Assembly (NCBI GenBank): GCA_032718475.1
Contig: JAUCBJ010007777.1
Location: forward strand, 1 to 64,000
Direction of reading: 5' to 3'
Length of the DNA stretch: 64,000 nt
Origin: Nemertoderma westbladi
Lineage: Eukaryota > Xenacoelomorpha > Nemertodermatida > Nemertodermatidae
Positions 51,986 to 63,005 of this stretch are shown in pieces. A program made the translations under genes and the position numbers. The notes beneath the pieces are model-generated. The model did no database searches, was not told where the DNA came from, and worked only from the letters and a program-made list of their open reading frames with translations. Position 1 is the stretch's first letter. Each line of letters begins with the position of its first letter.

Positions 51986-53274
51986 GTTTATGCGATTATT
52001 CGCAACATTCATGTCCCCAAGTTTATTCCTACAGTAATTGTGCTTGTTATACATACCGTTATAGTTAAATTAACCCCGGTACTACACGGGCTGCTTGGCG
52101 TAGGAAAAGACTGGTGACTTTGTGCTTCGGTCACTCCAGCGGATGCCGTGGTTCTTTTAACTGTTCAAGTATATTTAACTACTGATTATTTGTTGTACCA
52201 GTACTTGTACCTAATTTAGGGTTTAGTGTACAGTGCTTTCCGAAAGTAATTAGTGTGTAGGCAGTATATTTGTGTTGTAAAGTGGTTAATAGGCACGCTG
52301 GATCTGGTAGTCCGCGGTAATTAACTTCTAGGTAGGAACACTCCGTGATACATAACGTAGTACCTATAGCGATACGGTTATAGGTCGTCAGGCGGTGGTA
52401 TTTTCCTATCTGGACAGTGCAATATATTTACTACTACTTATTATTTTCAAATACCGTAGTACCCTGTCTGTTGTAATAACCAGAATTCTAACCCTTTGTT
52501 AGACTGGTTTGTAGTTTCCCTGTAAAATTACCCTAAAATTTCGTACGTAATATATTTTTGTTGTGTTTAATTAGAGAATTAATCTCACCCATATCGTAAG
52601 TAATTTGTAGTATTAAGTAACTTAAGTAAATTAGAATTATCAGTTTTAGTGTCAAATAAATAGCACTTCACTGAGAGCGCACAGCTTCTGTGTAGTGACA
52701 CCCCAGAAATAATAACATTTATTTCAAATATTGACAAACCCCTTTTAAACGGGTATATATCTATTATAAATCAACTCAAACGATTTATAAATAGTAGGCC
52801 TGCCATACAATAACTAGGTCTCAATATCAGTTGGACTACTGCTTAAATAACGGTAATAAAGTAAGTTAAAGTAACCAAGTAACCCTAAAATATTCAGAAA
52901 TTCAATTATTCTACAATAATTGACATACCGGTATTTACCATAGGCTTATTATATTTATTTCTATAAATTTGAGCTGAAATTATACCGGTACTCTGTAATT
53001 AATTCTAGTTCATAATTATACTTATATATACTATCAGTGTAATCTATACCGGTATTCACGATAGGCCTATTATATATTTATATATATTTGTGCTAAATTA
53101 TATACCGGTACTCTGTGACAAACCTAGTTTACAATACTTATATATACTATAAGTGTATACCGGTATTCTAATATACTGTAATAAATTAACGGTACTAGGC
53201 CAACGGTCATACTGAATTACTAGACTTGCTTTAACTGAAACTATAGCAGTAGACATTCAACTGTATAGCTAAAC
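51986..53274 (+). other. Probable LTR or leader region of the third BEL element
   Basis: AT-rich sequence rich in ATACCGGTA words leads to the gag start at 53275. A TGGTGACTTTG word at about 52111 could be a primer-binding site, but no LTR pair was found to confirm it. Confidence 0.3.
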
Positions 53275-55203
53275 ATGTCTGACACTCGGCAAAACCTGTC
53301 AGACAGTCTAATCGATACAACCATCTGTGACACAGATAGGAGTGTGGAGCGATTAAGAAAGGAGTTCAGTTCACCTCCTACTGCAAGAAAGGTTATCCCT
53401 CCAGTAGTATCAGACCCTAGGCTAATCCACCATAGGTCCATCATAGGCACTCGGGCCCAGGTCAAATGGAACCAAGAGGCAGCTGTCTTATCGCAGCAAC
53501 ATCTTGGTCAAGAACCTAGTTCCCAGCGACCCGATAGCTCCAGTAGTTCGGATACTGTAGAGCTGAACCCCGAACGCGGAGTGCAGATGGCGGCTACAGC
53601 ATACTCGGACCCCCTTCTCACCCTTCCTGCCGCAGTGCTAACTACTATATTGATTGCGGTGGAGGAACATCAAGCCAACTGGTCGAGAAATAAGCGAGCG
53701 ACCCAAGATAATTATGCGGGATACGCCAGGGAAGAATTGATGTCTATTGTCGAGTCACAATGGAACTTTCCCGGACCCGGACTCCCGTTAGATCTGTCCG
53801 AAGCTACTTGGGAAGACATACATAGGATGGGAGTGACTAAAGATACGATGGATCCAGCTGTTTGGAAGAGGTCGGCAGCAGGATATGTGCAGGGATTCTT
53901 CGGCTCCTTAGAGCGATTAGAAGAACAACTGTTTCGACAATCCCAAGGACCTCAAGAGCAGGAAGAACTGCTATATCAAGTACGCGAAAGAACCCTACGC
54001 ATTCGACTAATCCTATCAGCTTTTGAGGAAACTTCCAAAAGAAGACAGGACACGTCGCTGCAGGTTGCTGTCAAGACTTGGTTCCAGCGGGTAGGTCTCA
54101 AAGTTCAGGAAACGGCCCAGTGGAAATCCCAGCTGGCTGAGAGACCAACCTATGAAGAACCAACCGATGCCACCCTTTCTCAAGCGGAAAGTGAAGTGAC
54201 AGCAGAGAGACCGCGAACTAGAGACGCTATCGACATTTATCTGTCCGACTATCAGCGATTCCTAGGAGACGAAGAGTTGAGGAGACGGCTGTCTGGACTT
54301 TCCCCTAATAGTGAAGGAACCAAGCTTGTGTTGGATTCAATCGATGCGGAAATGTTAGCTGCAAACCAAGCTGAATTTGATGAAAAACTCCGCCTCGCTA
54401 GAGTCCGAGAAGAACAAATAAAGAAAAAACGGATAGAGGAAAGAAAGGCAGCAGCAGTAACGGCGGCAGAAGCAGAAGCAGAAAGAAAAGAAGCAGAAGC
54501 AGAAAGAAAGGAAGCAGAAGCAGAAAGAAAAGCAGCGGCGGCAGAAGCAGAAGCAGAAAGAAAAGCAGCGGCGGCAGAAGCAGAAGCAGAAAGAAAAGCA
54601 GCAGTGGCAGAAGAAGAACGGAGAGCGTCTGAGGAGACTATCCAACTGGAGTTGGAAAATTTACAAGAGACGCAAGACCACATAAATAAACAGTTAACTG
54701 CTAGTCAAATGCAGATGATGAGAAAATCTACTCCCAAGCGCCAGGGATACACATCCTCAGAGGAAGGCGAGACCACCGATCCTGAAGGCGGAGGAAATAG
54801 ATCTCATCTAAGCAGGCGTAGAAAAACATCTTACCGTCACAAATTGCCTGATTTGCCCCCAGCTGTTAGAAGACAACTAGCTAGCACAGACTTGAGTAGT
54901 ATAGAACCTACAGACCAAATTATTAAGGTCAAAAGACTCCCTACTATAGTTGATGAGCCTGAAATAATTAGGCCTGTCGTTCCCAAAGTCACCCCTGTGT
55001 TAGAGACCCCTGTACTTCCAGAGCTTAACTCTAAATTCCCTTTACATAGTACTACACTGCCTGTACCCGGTAGAACAGTCAATGAGAATATCCCTGTCCT
55101 GATAGCTGAGAGAGAAATCAAAGATTTGTCTCCCGTCGTCCCACGTCAGGTCGTCAGCCCGCTACAATGTTGGCGACTCCCGCTTCGGCGGTCGAGTGGG
55201 TAG
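53275..55203 (+). CDS. BEL/Pao Gag N-terminal region
   Basis: This 642-codon frame begins MSDTR and is mostly helical and charged. Residues about 355-490 form a long coiled coil, including EAEAERK repeats at about 398-447. After that, Pro/Val-rich linker sequence runs until the frame changes. No conserved enzymatic motif is expected here. The start resembles that of the 14.6-21.4 kb element (MSDKQ), which also has a long coiled coil ahead of the Gag core. The last ~25 codons overlap the next frame and probably are not native. Confidence 0.75.
   Translation: MSDTRQNLSDSLIDTTICDTDRSVERLRKEFSSPPTARKVIPPVVSDPRLIHHRSIIGTRAQVKWNQEAAVLSQQHLGQEPSSQRPDSSSSSDTVELNPERGVQMAATAYSDPLLTLPAAVLTTILIAVEEHQANWSRNKRATQDNYAGYAREELMSIVESQWNFPGPGLPLDLSEATWEDIHRMGVTKDTMDPAVWKRSAAGYVQGFFGSLERLEEQLFRQSQGPQEQEELLYQVRERTLRIRLILSAFEETSKRRQDTSLQVAVKTWFQRVGLKVQETAQWKSQLAERPTYEEPTDATLSQAESEVTAERPRTRDAIDIYLSDYQRFLGDEELRRRLSGLSPNSEGTKLVLDSIDAEMLAANQAEFDEKLRLARVREEQIKKKRIEERKAAAVTAAEAEAERKEAEAERKEAEAERKAAAAEAEAERKAAAAEAEAERKAAVAEEERRASEETIQLELENLQETQDHINKQLTASQMQMMRKSTPKRQGYTSSEEGETTDPEGGGNRSHLSRRRKTSYRHKLPDLPPAVRRQLASTDLSSIEPTDQIIKVKRLPTIVDEPEIIRPVVPKVTPVLETPVLPELNSKFPLHSTTLPVPGRTVNENIPVLIAEREIKDLSPVVPRQVVSPLQCWRLPLRRSSG
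54466..54615 (+). repeat. In-frame GCAGAAGCAGAAAGAAAA repeats in gag
   Basis: Repeated 18-36 bp units encode EAEAERKEA and EAEAERKAAA. They expand the coiled coil without breaking the frame. Confidence 0.9.
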
Positions 55204-57962
55204 AGGAGGGACGGCGGGGGATGAATCTCCTGCTCGGACAGATGCAGGAGACTGTCCACCAACTTAAGGGAACAGTAAGGGAAGGTAGAGCAGAGTTGCA
55301 AGAAGTGCAGCAAAGTATCGCACTAGAACGCGACAAATTAGTCAACATACAAAAGGGCATACCAATACCCCCAGTAACATTGTGTCAACCTGTTAGGTCT
55401 GAAGTATTACATGCGCAAGGTGTGGAGCCTACACGCATCTATACTGCTAGTGAAGTAGAAACTCCTATAGCAAACCCTATTAAGGGTGATTATGGACCTG
55501 TTGTCAATGATATTCCCTATAGACCTGATAATGATCCGAGAAATTTATATACCGATAATTCGATATTAAATAACACGATGGCCCAAGAAAGCTTTACGCG
55601 TCAGATGGCTAGAACAGAAGCCCGCCAAGCGGTCAAAGTGGGAGAGATCGTCAAATTCAATGGAGATGAGATGAAGTGGTTACCTTTCAACGAATATTAC
55701 AAAGACAGCATACAGAACTCTGTGCTATCTAACGGAGAGAAACTTAGGTTCCTCATCAAGTGTTTGGAAGGACCTCCCAAGTTAATGGCATTAAAGTTTA
55801 TTGGACATCCAGAAGGATTAAGACAAGTTTGGGATACATTAAACATCAGGTATGGTAACAAGGATAACATAGCTAAGTATTTGTATGCAAAATTAGTAGC
55901 CCCCCGACACTTCCTTAGTAGCGGGATTATAGAGTTTTCCGATGAGATTCAAGAGATCTGTATACAACTGGACTGGTTAGGTAAGTCGCATGAATATCAG
56001 AGTTCCATGGTTATTGGAGCCGTAGTCTCTACTTTACCAAAGGATGGCGTATGTACACGCTGGGACAAGAAAGTGTTGTACATGAATGAACAACAACGAC
56101 GAAGTCCTACCATGGCTGATCTCATGTCCTTCTTAGATGGTGAAGTAAAACTACAACTCATCAAGCAGTCCAGAGAGAAAACATCGGAAAATAAGGTAAG
56201 TGAAAAACCCGCTTCTAGGAGAAGGGTAACACCGGTGTGTTACACTGACGACGGCGAAAGCCAAGCTTCTCAAGAAGAGGACAGCGGGAAAGACACCGAG
56301 CGATCTTACTATATTGACAAAACCTCAAAAGATGTAAGTAAATACAAAGCTCGAAACAACGATAGGAGAGAACAGGTTGCCAAGACCCCTCCTCAGTCTC
56401 CTAACAGAATGCACCGAAGAAAACCCGAAGAAAAAACGAGAGTGCATCAAGTTACCCAAGGTAAAGTGAGTAACATAAAACCTAACTGTGCGCTGTGCGA
56501 CGGGACCCACCGTTTGAGTGCGTGTGCTGAATTTCTAAAGAAATCCCTTATAGACAGACGTACAGTCGTGTGGGACAAGCGGTTATGCTATAATTGCCTC
56601 AGACCAGGACACCAACGGCGAACCTGTTACTCCGACATAAAGTGTGCAAAGTGTAGCGCGAAACATCACATCTTGTTACACAGTGAGTTCGAACGAGACA
56701 AACAGAGTCAGGTAAGTGAGCCCGAACTACATGTCCAATTCAGTGATGTGAACGACACTGATCAAGAATCTGAGATGGAAGGATTCTATACTGACGAATT
56801 CTCCGACGCCAATGAATCCTGTTATCTAATCAATACCGCAGTGTATCGAGCACTTACTTATGAAAAGGACACCAACAATGAGTTTTCCCCAACTACTTTT
56901 GCCAAACAACCCTCTTGGAAAGCTCCAACTTCCAATGTAGGAATCAGAGAATTTCCTGTAGTGCAGGTAAGAGTTCACGGTCTTAACAAAAGTTACATAG
57001 TGAACGCCCTCCTTGACTCCGGCAGCACAGGAACATTCATCGATCAAGAATTAGCCGAGGATATCTTTGCTGGACAACCCAAATTCCGGACTAAATTGAA
57101 TATGTCAGGAATTATGCAGGTTTGGAAATCTACCCTAACGGCAGATTACTATGTAGGTGTGTTGTCCACCCCCCAGGATAAGTTAGGAACACAAGGTATA
57201 AGGTCGGTAAAAATGGTGGCTATAAAGAACTTCGCCACTACTCAAGCAGACCTTTATAATTGGGACGAGGATGAGAGCATCCAACATCTTAAGATACCTC
57301 GATTCCAGACAGATTATCCTGGAGTGCAAATACTCATCGGCCAAAACGCGCACGAGGCGCTCGAGACATTGGAGAAACGGCCTGCTCAACCACAGCCACT
57401 GCAAACCTATGCGGTAAGAACTAGAGTAGGTTGGTACTTTACTGGCCCTTCCCGCAGGACTCTCGCAGAGAGAATGCCACAAGAACAAACATACCAGGTA
57501 AACGATTGGGAAGTAGAGAGCAGTGAGGTGGACGAACAAACTGAGGGAACACCATACTCCTCAGATAATGACGACATCTACCAACTCTTCGATGAAGAGA
57601 ACACAATCGACCTACTTACAGAAAACCAAACCTGGAAAAATCAGGTGAACCTATGTCAACTGATTCGCCCATCGGAACCCATCGCTTACAATGACGAACT
57701 AAACGATGAGATAGAGCGTTACAACGCTAGAACTCGGGACGAACTAGCTGTACGGTTCTTTACTCAGGAACTAGTGGAGCCCAATTCATATGATAAGGCT
57801 CTATCGATAGAAGAAGAGAGAGCCAAGCAAATCCAGGAAACCACTACACGTTTTTTAAAAGAACAAGGTCGATATGAAATCGGCCTACCATTTCGAAAAC
57901 GAGAACCTAGATTTATAAATAACAGACCCTTGGCAGAGAAAAGAATCGATCAATTACATTGA
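55167..57962 (+). CDS. BEL/Pao Gag core, zinc knuckles and aspartic protease
   Basis: The 931-codon frame is open from 55110, so the ATG at 55167 is not necessarily used. It has a short coiled coil (~30-60) and the Pao Gag domain (~155-340, VKFNGDEMKWLPFNEYYKDS). Zinc knuckles are at ~441-505 (CALCDGTHRLSAC, CYNCLRPGHQRRTC, CAKCSAKHH). A retropepsin with LLDSGSTGTFID is near 615, and the Pao linker motifs ILIGQNAH and RVGWYFTGP are near 722-755. It ends at the beginning of the RT region (GRYEIGLPF). The frame stops at TGA 57960, and sequence of the same protein continues directly after it. Confidence 0.85.
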   Translation: MLATPASAVEWVEEGRRGMNLLLGQMQETVHQLKGTVREGRAELQEVQQSIALERDKLVNIQKGIPIPPVTLCQPVRSEVLHAQGVEPTRIYTASEVETPIANPIKGDYGPVVNDIPYRPDNDPRNLYTDNSILNNTMAQESFTRQMARTEARQAVKVGEIVKFNGDEMKWLPFNEYYKDSIQNSVLSNGEKLRFLIKCLEGPPKLMALKFIGHPEGLRQVWDTLNIRYGNKDNIAKYLYAKLVAPRHFLSSGIIEFSDEIQEICIQLDWLGKSHEYQSSMVIGAVVSTLPKDGVCTRWDKKVLYMNEQQRRSPTMADLMSFLDGEVKLQLIKQSREKTSENKVSEKPASRRRVTPVCYTDDGESQASQEEDSGKDTERSYYIDKTSKDVSKYKARNNDRREQVAKTPPQSPNRMHRRKPEEKTRVHQVTQGKVSNIKPNCALCDGTHRLSACAEFLKKSLIDRRTVVWDKRLCYNCLRPGHQRRTCYSDIKCAKCSAKHHILLHSEFERDKQSQVSEPELHVQFSDVNDTDQESEMEGFYTDEFSDANESCYLINTAVYRALTYEKDTNNEFSPTTFAKQPSWKAPTSNVGIREFPVVQVRVHGLNKSYIVNALLDSGSTGTFIDQELAEDIFAGQPKFRTKLNMSGIMQVWKSTLTADYYVGVLSTPQDKLGTQGIRSVKMVAIKNFATTQADLYNWDEDESIQHLKIPRFQTDYPGVQILIGQNAHEALETLEKRPAQPQPLQTYAVRTRVGWYFTGPSRRTLAERMPQEQTYQVNDWEVESSEVDEQTEGTPYSSDNDDIYQLFDEENTIDLLTENQTWKNQVNLCQLIRPSEPIAYNDELNDEIERYNARTRDELAVRFFTQELVEPNSYDKALSIEEERAKQIQETTTRFLKEQGRYEIGLPFRKREPRFINNRPLAEKRIDQLH

Positions 57963-57992
57963 CGCCTTACAGCTAATGCTTCAGCGAAAGAA

Positions 57993-60900
57993 ATGTACCA
58001 AACTCAGCTGAAGAAATTTATAACAAAGGGATACGCGGAGAGAGTACCGGAAGGAACACCAGTGACTGAGAGAACGTATTACTTAACACATCATTACGTT
58101 CCCAAACCCGGTAAACCACACGAAGTACGAGTCGTATTCGATGGCTCCGCACTATATATGGGCCAATCCCTCAATTCAGAGTTGTTATCAGGACCCAACT
58201 TACTCCAATCTTTGTTGGGAATACTTTTAAGATTAAGACAATATTCCATCGCATTCGCCTCCGATATAGAAGGAATGTTCTTACAAGTCAAGGTGCTGGA
58301 TAGAGATAGAGACAGCCTGAGATTTCTGTGGTGGCCTGAAGGAGACCTCAACCAGAAACCGGTAGAGTACTGGATGACCATCCAGGCTTTCGGGATCATA
58401 TCAAGCCCTTCCAACGCCTGCTCCGTGGTTCGGACCACTGCGAATGACAACCGGGACGCCTTCTCAAAAGAGGTGATAGACAACATAAAACGTAATATAT
58501 ACATGGACGACAATTTAAGGTCCCTTCCATCAGTAGAAGAAGCCATAGCTGTCGCGAAAGGAACGGTAGAGTGTTTAAAAAGAGGTGGATTTCGACTGAC
58601 GAAATTCACTAGCAACTCCCGTGAGTTTCTGGAAGCCATACCGGTAGAAGACCGAGGAGCGAAAGACCTAGACTTAATAAAGGACGAGCTTCCTGAAACC
58701 AAGACACTAGGCTTGAAGTGGGACACTGAAAGAGACATCCTGTTTTTTCAGTTAAAACAGCGAGATAATCCAGTCCGGACCAAACGGATTTGTTTAAGTA
58801 TCCTGAGCACTTATTTCGACCCATTGGGATTTATTAGCCCGGTTATATTGATTGCTCGGAGTTTAGTACAACAAATGTGGCTTGAAAACCACTCATGGGA
58901 CGATCCGCTTAAGGGAGAATTGTTAAAGAAATGGATGAAATGGGAAGATTCTCTACCTGCCATCGAGAACTTTATAATTTCCCGTGCATATTTTGGCCAT
59001 GTTCTTCCTACGTATTCCTATCAACTCCATGTGTTTGGAGACGCTAGCGACATGGGAATAGGTATAGTTGCATATCTGCGAGTCGAAACTCCGGATGGAA
59101 TCAAAGTCGCCTTGGTTACATCTAAGGCATTGATTAACAACAAGTTAAAGGTTCCTCGAGCGGAGTTAAAGGCGGCTTTATACGCTACAGCCATCGGCCG
59201 GAACGTAACGGAACAAATCGACTATCCACTGGAGAAAACGGTTTATTGGACCGACGCTTTACTCGTGTTGGAGTATCTAACCAATGAAGTCTGTCAGTTC
59301 AGTGTTTTTGTTACTAACAGAGTAGCTATTATTCTTAGTCGCACAAAGATAGATCAATGGAGACATTGCCCTGGTACGATTAATCCAGCCGATATCGCCT
59401 CCAGGGGAGCAACTCCACAGGAACTGATAGATACTCCAGATTGGTTGGGTGGACCCGACTTCCTGAGCAAGGAAGAGGATGAATGGCCCCCTCACCTTAC
59501 TACGGCGGAAATTAGACAAGCCAAGGGAGCGGAGACAGTTAAACCTAAAACCCGGGCGAGTAAATCGAAGTTATTTAAACCGACTATCGATCTATCTGTA
59601 TTACATGCTTCCGGAAACGATGCTTCGGATCCACAATCCCTCGCCACAAATAAATCTGTTGTGGAAATTAGAGATAGAGATTGGAAATCTGGAATACCAG
59701 ACGTCTCGCAAGGAATCTCACCCCTGCTGCAGAGAGCAATGCATCACTACAGTTCCTGGAATCGGCTCTGTAAAGCCGTCACATATTTAAGGAGATGTTT
59801 TCATCATCACTACTCCAGGATGAAGACCATTAGTGATACCGCTCCATTGACATCTGCGCAAGTTCATGTTATTAAAGATCTACCAAAGTATAAGATATCC
59901 GACCGGTTTCTAAAGGAGAAACTTAGCTACCAGGAGCATGAAGAAACTAATAAGCAGATACTGAGACTCCTGCAATGCTATGAGGATTCCGAAAAGTATT
60001 TCCTGTTGTTGAGAAATCCGCAGATGCGCTTAAGGGATCGATTCTCGAGCACAATGATAGATGGGTTAATACGTGTTGGAGGAAGACTCACCAATGCGCC
60101 ATTATCCTTTGACACTAAATTCCCCATACTCATTAGAAATCTTGAAGTACAAATCAAGATGATTGTAGATGTTCACAGTAAACTTTATCATGCTGGTAGA
60201 GAACGAGTTCTTAGCGAAATTCGAACTCGCTATTACTTTCATAAACCTCGTAGAGCTCTGAACCAAGTTCTTAGAAACTGCATACCCTGTAGGAAAGCAT
60301 TCAGTAGGCCTTTAACACAGCGAGAGGCAGAATTACCTAGGGAACGAGTAAGCTTCTATGAACCACCTTTTACTAATACTGGTGTAGATTTATTTGGCCC
60401 TATTGAAGTATATCGTGCTAGGACTATAGTCAAGAGATGGTGTGTCATCTTCGTGTGCATGACTTGTAGAGCCATCCATCTCGATATGGTGAACGATCTA
60501 TCTACCAACAGCTTCGTCTTAAGTTTACGACGACAGATCGCTCGCTTCGGGACGAGTAATACCATGAGATCGGATAAGGGAACGAACTTCATTGGTGCCA
60601 ACAACGAAATACAGGCTTACGTGAAGGACTGGAACCAAAGACAGGTGGACGACCAGCTAAGGATAACAGCGTCTAGCTGGACCTTCAACGCCGCCGACGC
60701 CCCTTGGTGGGGAGGAAGTTGGGAGAGATTAATTCGAAGTGTCAAAACCGCATTTCACTTTATAGTGCCATGCCGCGCGTATCTCACCGACGAACTTTTG
60801 CGGACATTAATGGAGGAAATCGCTGCCTATCTCAACGAGAGACCGCTTATGCCAGTCTCATCGAGTCCCGATTCCCTGGAAGCGCTAACACCCGCGCACT

Positions 60901-61385
60901 TCCTACTGAAGAAACCTGTAGCCATGCTCCCACGATCGGAGATTGCCGACGGAGACGAATACTGCCGTCGAACTTGGCAACTTATGCAGTTGCTATCCCG
61001 TCGTTTCGCTGACCATTTCGAGAAACATTATCTGCCCACGCTACAACTTCGAACTAAGTGGTTTGCGCAGCAAGAAAACGTCAGCGCCGGAGATATGGTG
61101 CTTATTGTAGATCCAGACCTCCCACGTAAACGGTGGCAGACAGGTCGTATCATCGAGACCCACATCTCGGATGATGGTTTAGTACGCTCGGTAGAACTCG
61201 TCGTCATGCGGCGTAACTTCAAGAAGCCAGGCATAATCTTTGAGACGCAACAACTCAATCGCCCAGTTGGTCGTTTATGTTTACTGGAAAGAGACAGAGA
61301 ACTCTCCGGAAACTATGGAAGGCAAGACACTCTTCCCACGACCACCTCCCTAATTCCTCAAACATCTAGGGACTCCCTCACGTGA
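57993..61385 (+). CDS. BEL/Pao reverse transcriptase, RNase H and integrase
   Basis: The 1130-codon frame follows the TGA in the same frame. RT: VRVVFDGSA near 45, motif A SDIEGMFLQV near 90, and the catalytic YMDD at 170-173. RNase H: FGDAS near 348, PRAELKAA near 388 and WTDALL near 419. Integrase: the zinc domain H..H..C..C at ~727-768, then the triad in GVDLFGP (~797), RSDKGTNF (~860) and WERLIRS (~910). A C-terminal domain ending at LCLLERD follows. Together these copy the RNA into DNA and insert it. All catalytic positions look intact, so this part may be recently active apart from the upstream stop. Confidence 0.92.
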   Translation: MYQTQLKKFITKGYAERVPEGTPVTERTYYLTHHYVPKPGKPHEVRVVFDGSALYMGQSLNSELLSGPNLLQSLLGILLRLRQYSIAFASDIEGMFLQVKVLDRDRDSLRFLWWPEGDLNQKPVEYWMTIQAFGIISSPSNACSVVRTTANDNRDAFSKEVIDNIKRNIYMDDNLRSLPSVEEAIAVAKGTVECLKRGGFRLTKFTSNSREFLEAIPVEDRGAKDLDLIKDELPETKTLGLKWDTERDILFFQLKQRDNPVRTKRICLSILSTYFDPLGFISPVILIARSLVQQMWLENHSWDDPLKGELLKKWMKWEDSLPAIENFIISRAYFGHVLPTYSYQLHVFGDASDMGIGIVAYLRVETPDGIKVALVTSKALINNKLKVPRAELKAALYATAIGRNVTEQIDYPLEKTVYWTDALLVLEYLTNEVCQFSVFVTNRVAIILSRTKIDQWRHCPGTINPADIASRGATPQELIDTPDWLGGPDFLSKEEDEWPPHLTTAEIRQAKGAETVKPKTRASKSKLFKPTIDLSVLHASGNDASDPQSLATNKSVVEIRDRDWKSGIPDVSQGISPLLQRAMHHYSSWNRLCKAVTYLRRCFHHHYSRMKTISDTAPLTSAQVHVIKDLPKYKISDRFLKEKLSYQEHEETNKQILRLLQCYEDSEKYFLLLRNPQMRLRDRFSSTMIDGLIRVGGRLTNAPLSFDTKFPILIRNLEVQIKMIVDVHSKLYHAGRERVLSEIRTRYYFHKPRRALNQVLRNCIPCRKAFSRPLTQREAELPRERVSFYEPPFTNTGVDLFGPIEVYRARTIVKRWCVIFVCMTCRAIHLDMVNDLSTNSFVLSLRRQIARFGTSNTMRSDKGTNFIGANNEIQAYVKDWNQRQVDDQLRITASSWTFNAADAPWWGGSWERLIRSVKTAFHFIVPCRAYLTDELLRTLMEEIAAYLNERPLMPVSSSPDSLEALTPAHFLLKKPVAMLPRSEIADGDEYCRRTWQLMQLLSRRFADHFEKHYLPTLQLRTKWFAQQENVSAGDMVLIVDPDLPRKRWQTGRIIETHISDDGLVRSVELVVMRRNFKKPGIIFETQQLNRPVGRLCLLERDRELSGNYGRQDTLPTTTSLIPQTSRDSLT

Positions 61386-61682
61386 TACGTCTGGAGTGGG
61401 TGTATGACTATATTGTTTTATCTATTTTATTATATTTTTATATGCGAACTTTATTATGTATTTTATTATAATCGTTTTTATTCAATTTTATTTAGTAGAA
61501 TGATATTTTAGTGATTATTTAGTAGATTAGTGCAATATATTAGTGTTTATTACGTACGTAATTACCTATAATATATATTTAGTGCGACGGCGAGAAATAA
61601 TTTTTTCTCTTTCCTTACTGTCCGTATCATATTGTAAATACGTGGCTACAGTAAGATGAAATGTCCGTACTTCTTAAAGTAC

Positions 61683-61688
61683 AATAAA
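61683..61688 (+). terminator. Poly(A) signal in the putative 3' LTR
   Basis: AATAAA lies about 300 bases after the integrase stop, within the region where the R segment of a 3' LTR is expected. Short inverted words (GTGGCTAC, AAGTAC) surround it. Confidence 0.4.
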
Positions 61689-61924
61689 GCCACTACTATA
61701 TTCAAGTATTATTGGTAGGCAGAGTATTAGGAATGCAAAGTTCAGATCCTCGTGTCTCGGCTAAACCAAGCTCTGGGTAGACCTTGGAAACGACTTGCCT
61801 CTTCACACTGACATTGCTTCGTGTGATATTGCTCTTCTACCTTATATTAAATAATACATATAGTAGCGTGATGTCCATATAACAGTAGCGTAAAACGCAA
61901 ATAAATCTGTTAAACTTTTTGACC

Positions 61925-62200
61925 ATCTGTAATTCTAGTCGATTAAGATATCGCGGCACCCACCGATATACTTGAAAGACAAATTCTAGAATCAGTGGTT
62001 AACGTCCCCAGACAAGCTCTGGAATAAATCGGTGCCCATCTTAAATATTAATTAATATTTATTAAAATTTGTAAAATTCAGATCCTTTAAAATTTCTAGT
62101 CAATTAAGATATCGCAGCACTTACCGATACTCTTAAAAGACAAATTTCATAGAATTAAGGATCATATGTCCCCAGACCTGCTCTGGAATCAAATTGTGTC
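61925..62200 (+). repeat. Two diverged ~115-bp repeats, 165 bp apart
   Basis: Both copies contain TTCTAGTCRATTAAGATATC, ACCGATA and GTCCCCAGACNNGCTCTGGAAT, the first at about 61925-62041 and the second at about 62086-62200. The CCAGAC..GCTCTGG core is itself an imperfect inverted repeat. Confidence 0.7.
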
Positions 62201-63005
62201 AATTTTAACATCAAATAATAAAAATTCACGGGAATAAATTTAAATTCATATTTTTGAATTTCATAAATTGTCATTTTGTACAATTTATAACATTCCCAAA
62301 ATTCCATTAATTAATAGATCATGGGAGCGGAGATTCATCCTATTGAGTGTATTAGAGTGCGAGAATCTCCAACATATAGTCAATAGCCGATAAAATAATA
62401 AAATCATGCATAAAGAGAATATTGACAATTAAAGAATTATTATTAAATAGCATCCCAGATCTGTATGCATGAGAATTACCCTAATTCTACCGCTAGCATT
62501 CCATAATGTCACCATAGCAACACCCACGCTAGAATTAGAAGCAAGTTAAAAGAACAATAGAAAGCTTGTCCCCTTGCCTAGCATAGAGAACACATAGCAC
62601 ACTGTTAGTATCCAAGGATACACAGTAATAACGTGACATTCTGGAAGGCACTGACTAACGGACAAATGGCCTGTATGTGTGCTGTTAGCGACAGTTGTGT
62701 GGAATTTGTGCGTTTATAGGTGAATGTTACTGCTAAAGTATGTTTACAGTAGCTAGTCGCAATTGTAAAAATAGCCTAACTCTCCTATAGAAAGAACCTA
62801 AGTGGATCCAAGCCTTTGGGACGGACAGTGGAGTGACTTGTGCCGGTTATCGTTGTCGTGCTGTTGCTACATGTTGGCGTAAACACCGCGACGACGGTAC
62901 ATCGGCGCTGAGAATCCCACTGTCCGGGGGCAAAGAAAGGTAGGCAGCGACGCCCGCTCGCCTAAATATAAACTTATTTGATATTAATAAACTCAGATAG
63001 CAGAT
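62201..63005 (+). other. AT-rich then GC-balanced leader of the last element
   Basis: This DNA leads from the repeats to the last gag-like frame. The final 200 bases are less AT-rich. I cannot tell whether it is LTR, leader or host spacer. Confidence 0.35.

Larger units (their letters stand above)
53275..61400 (+). mobile_element. BEL/Pao retrotransposon with full pol (broken by one frameshift and one TGA)
   Basis: Three large plus-strand frames read Gag N-terminus, Gag core plus protease, and RT-RNase H-integrase, the BEL/Pao order. The first joins the second through a change of frame inside 55110-55203. The second and third are in the same frame and separated by a single TGA at 57960-57962. 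A purine tract GGAGTGGG ends at 61400 and is followed by TG, a possible 3' LTR start. No LTR pair could be matched in the window. Confidence 0.85.

Noticed and set aside
55110-55203. Programmed -1 frameshift site between Gag frames
   Set aside because: No slippery heptamer is visible in the overlap; kept only as a possibility in the findings.
61401-62990. 3' LTR of the 53-61 kb element matched to a 5' LTR
   Set aside because: I could not find the same sequence upstream of 53275, so an LTR pair cannot be claimed.
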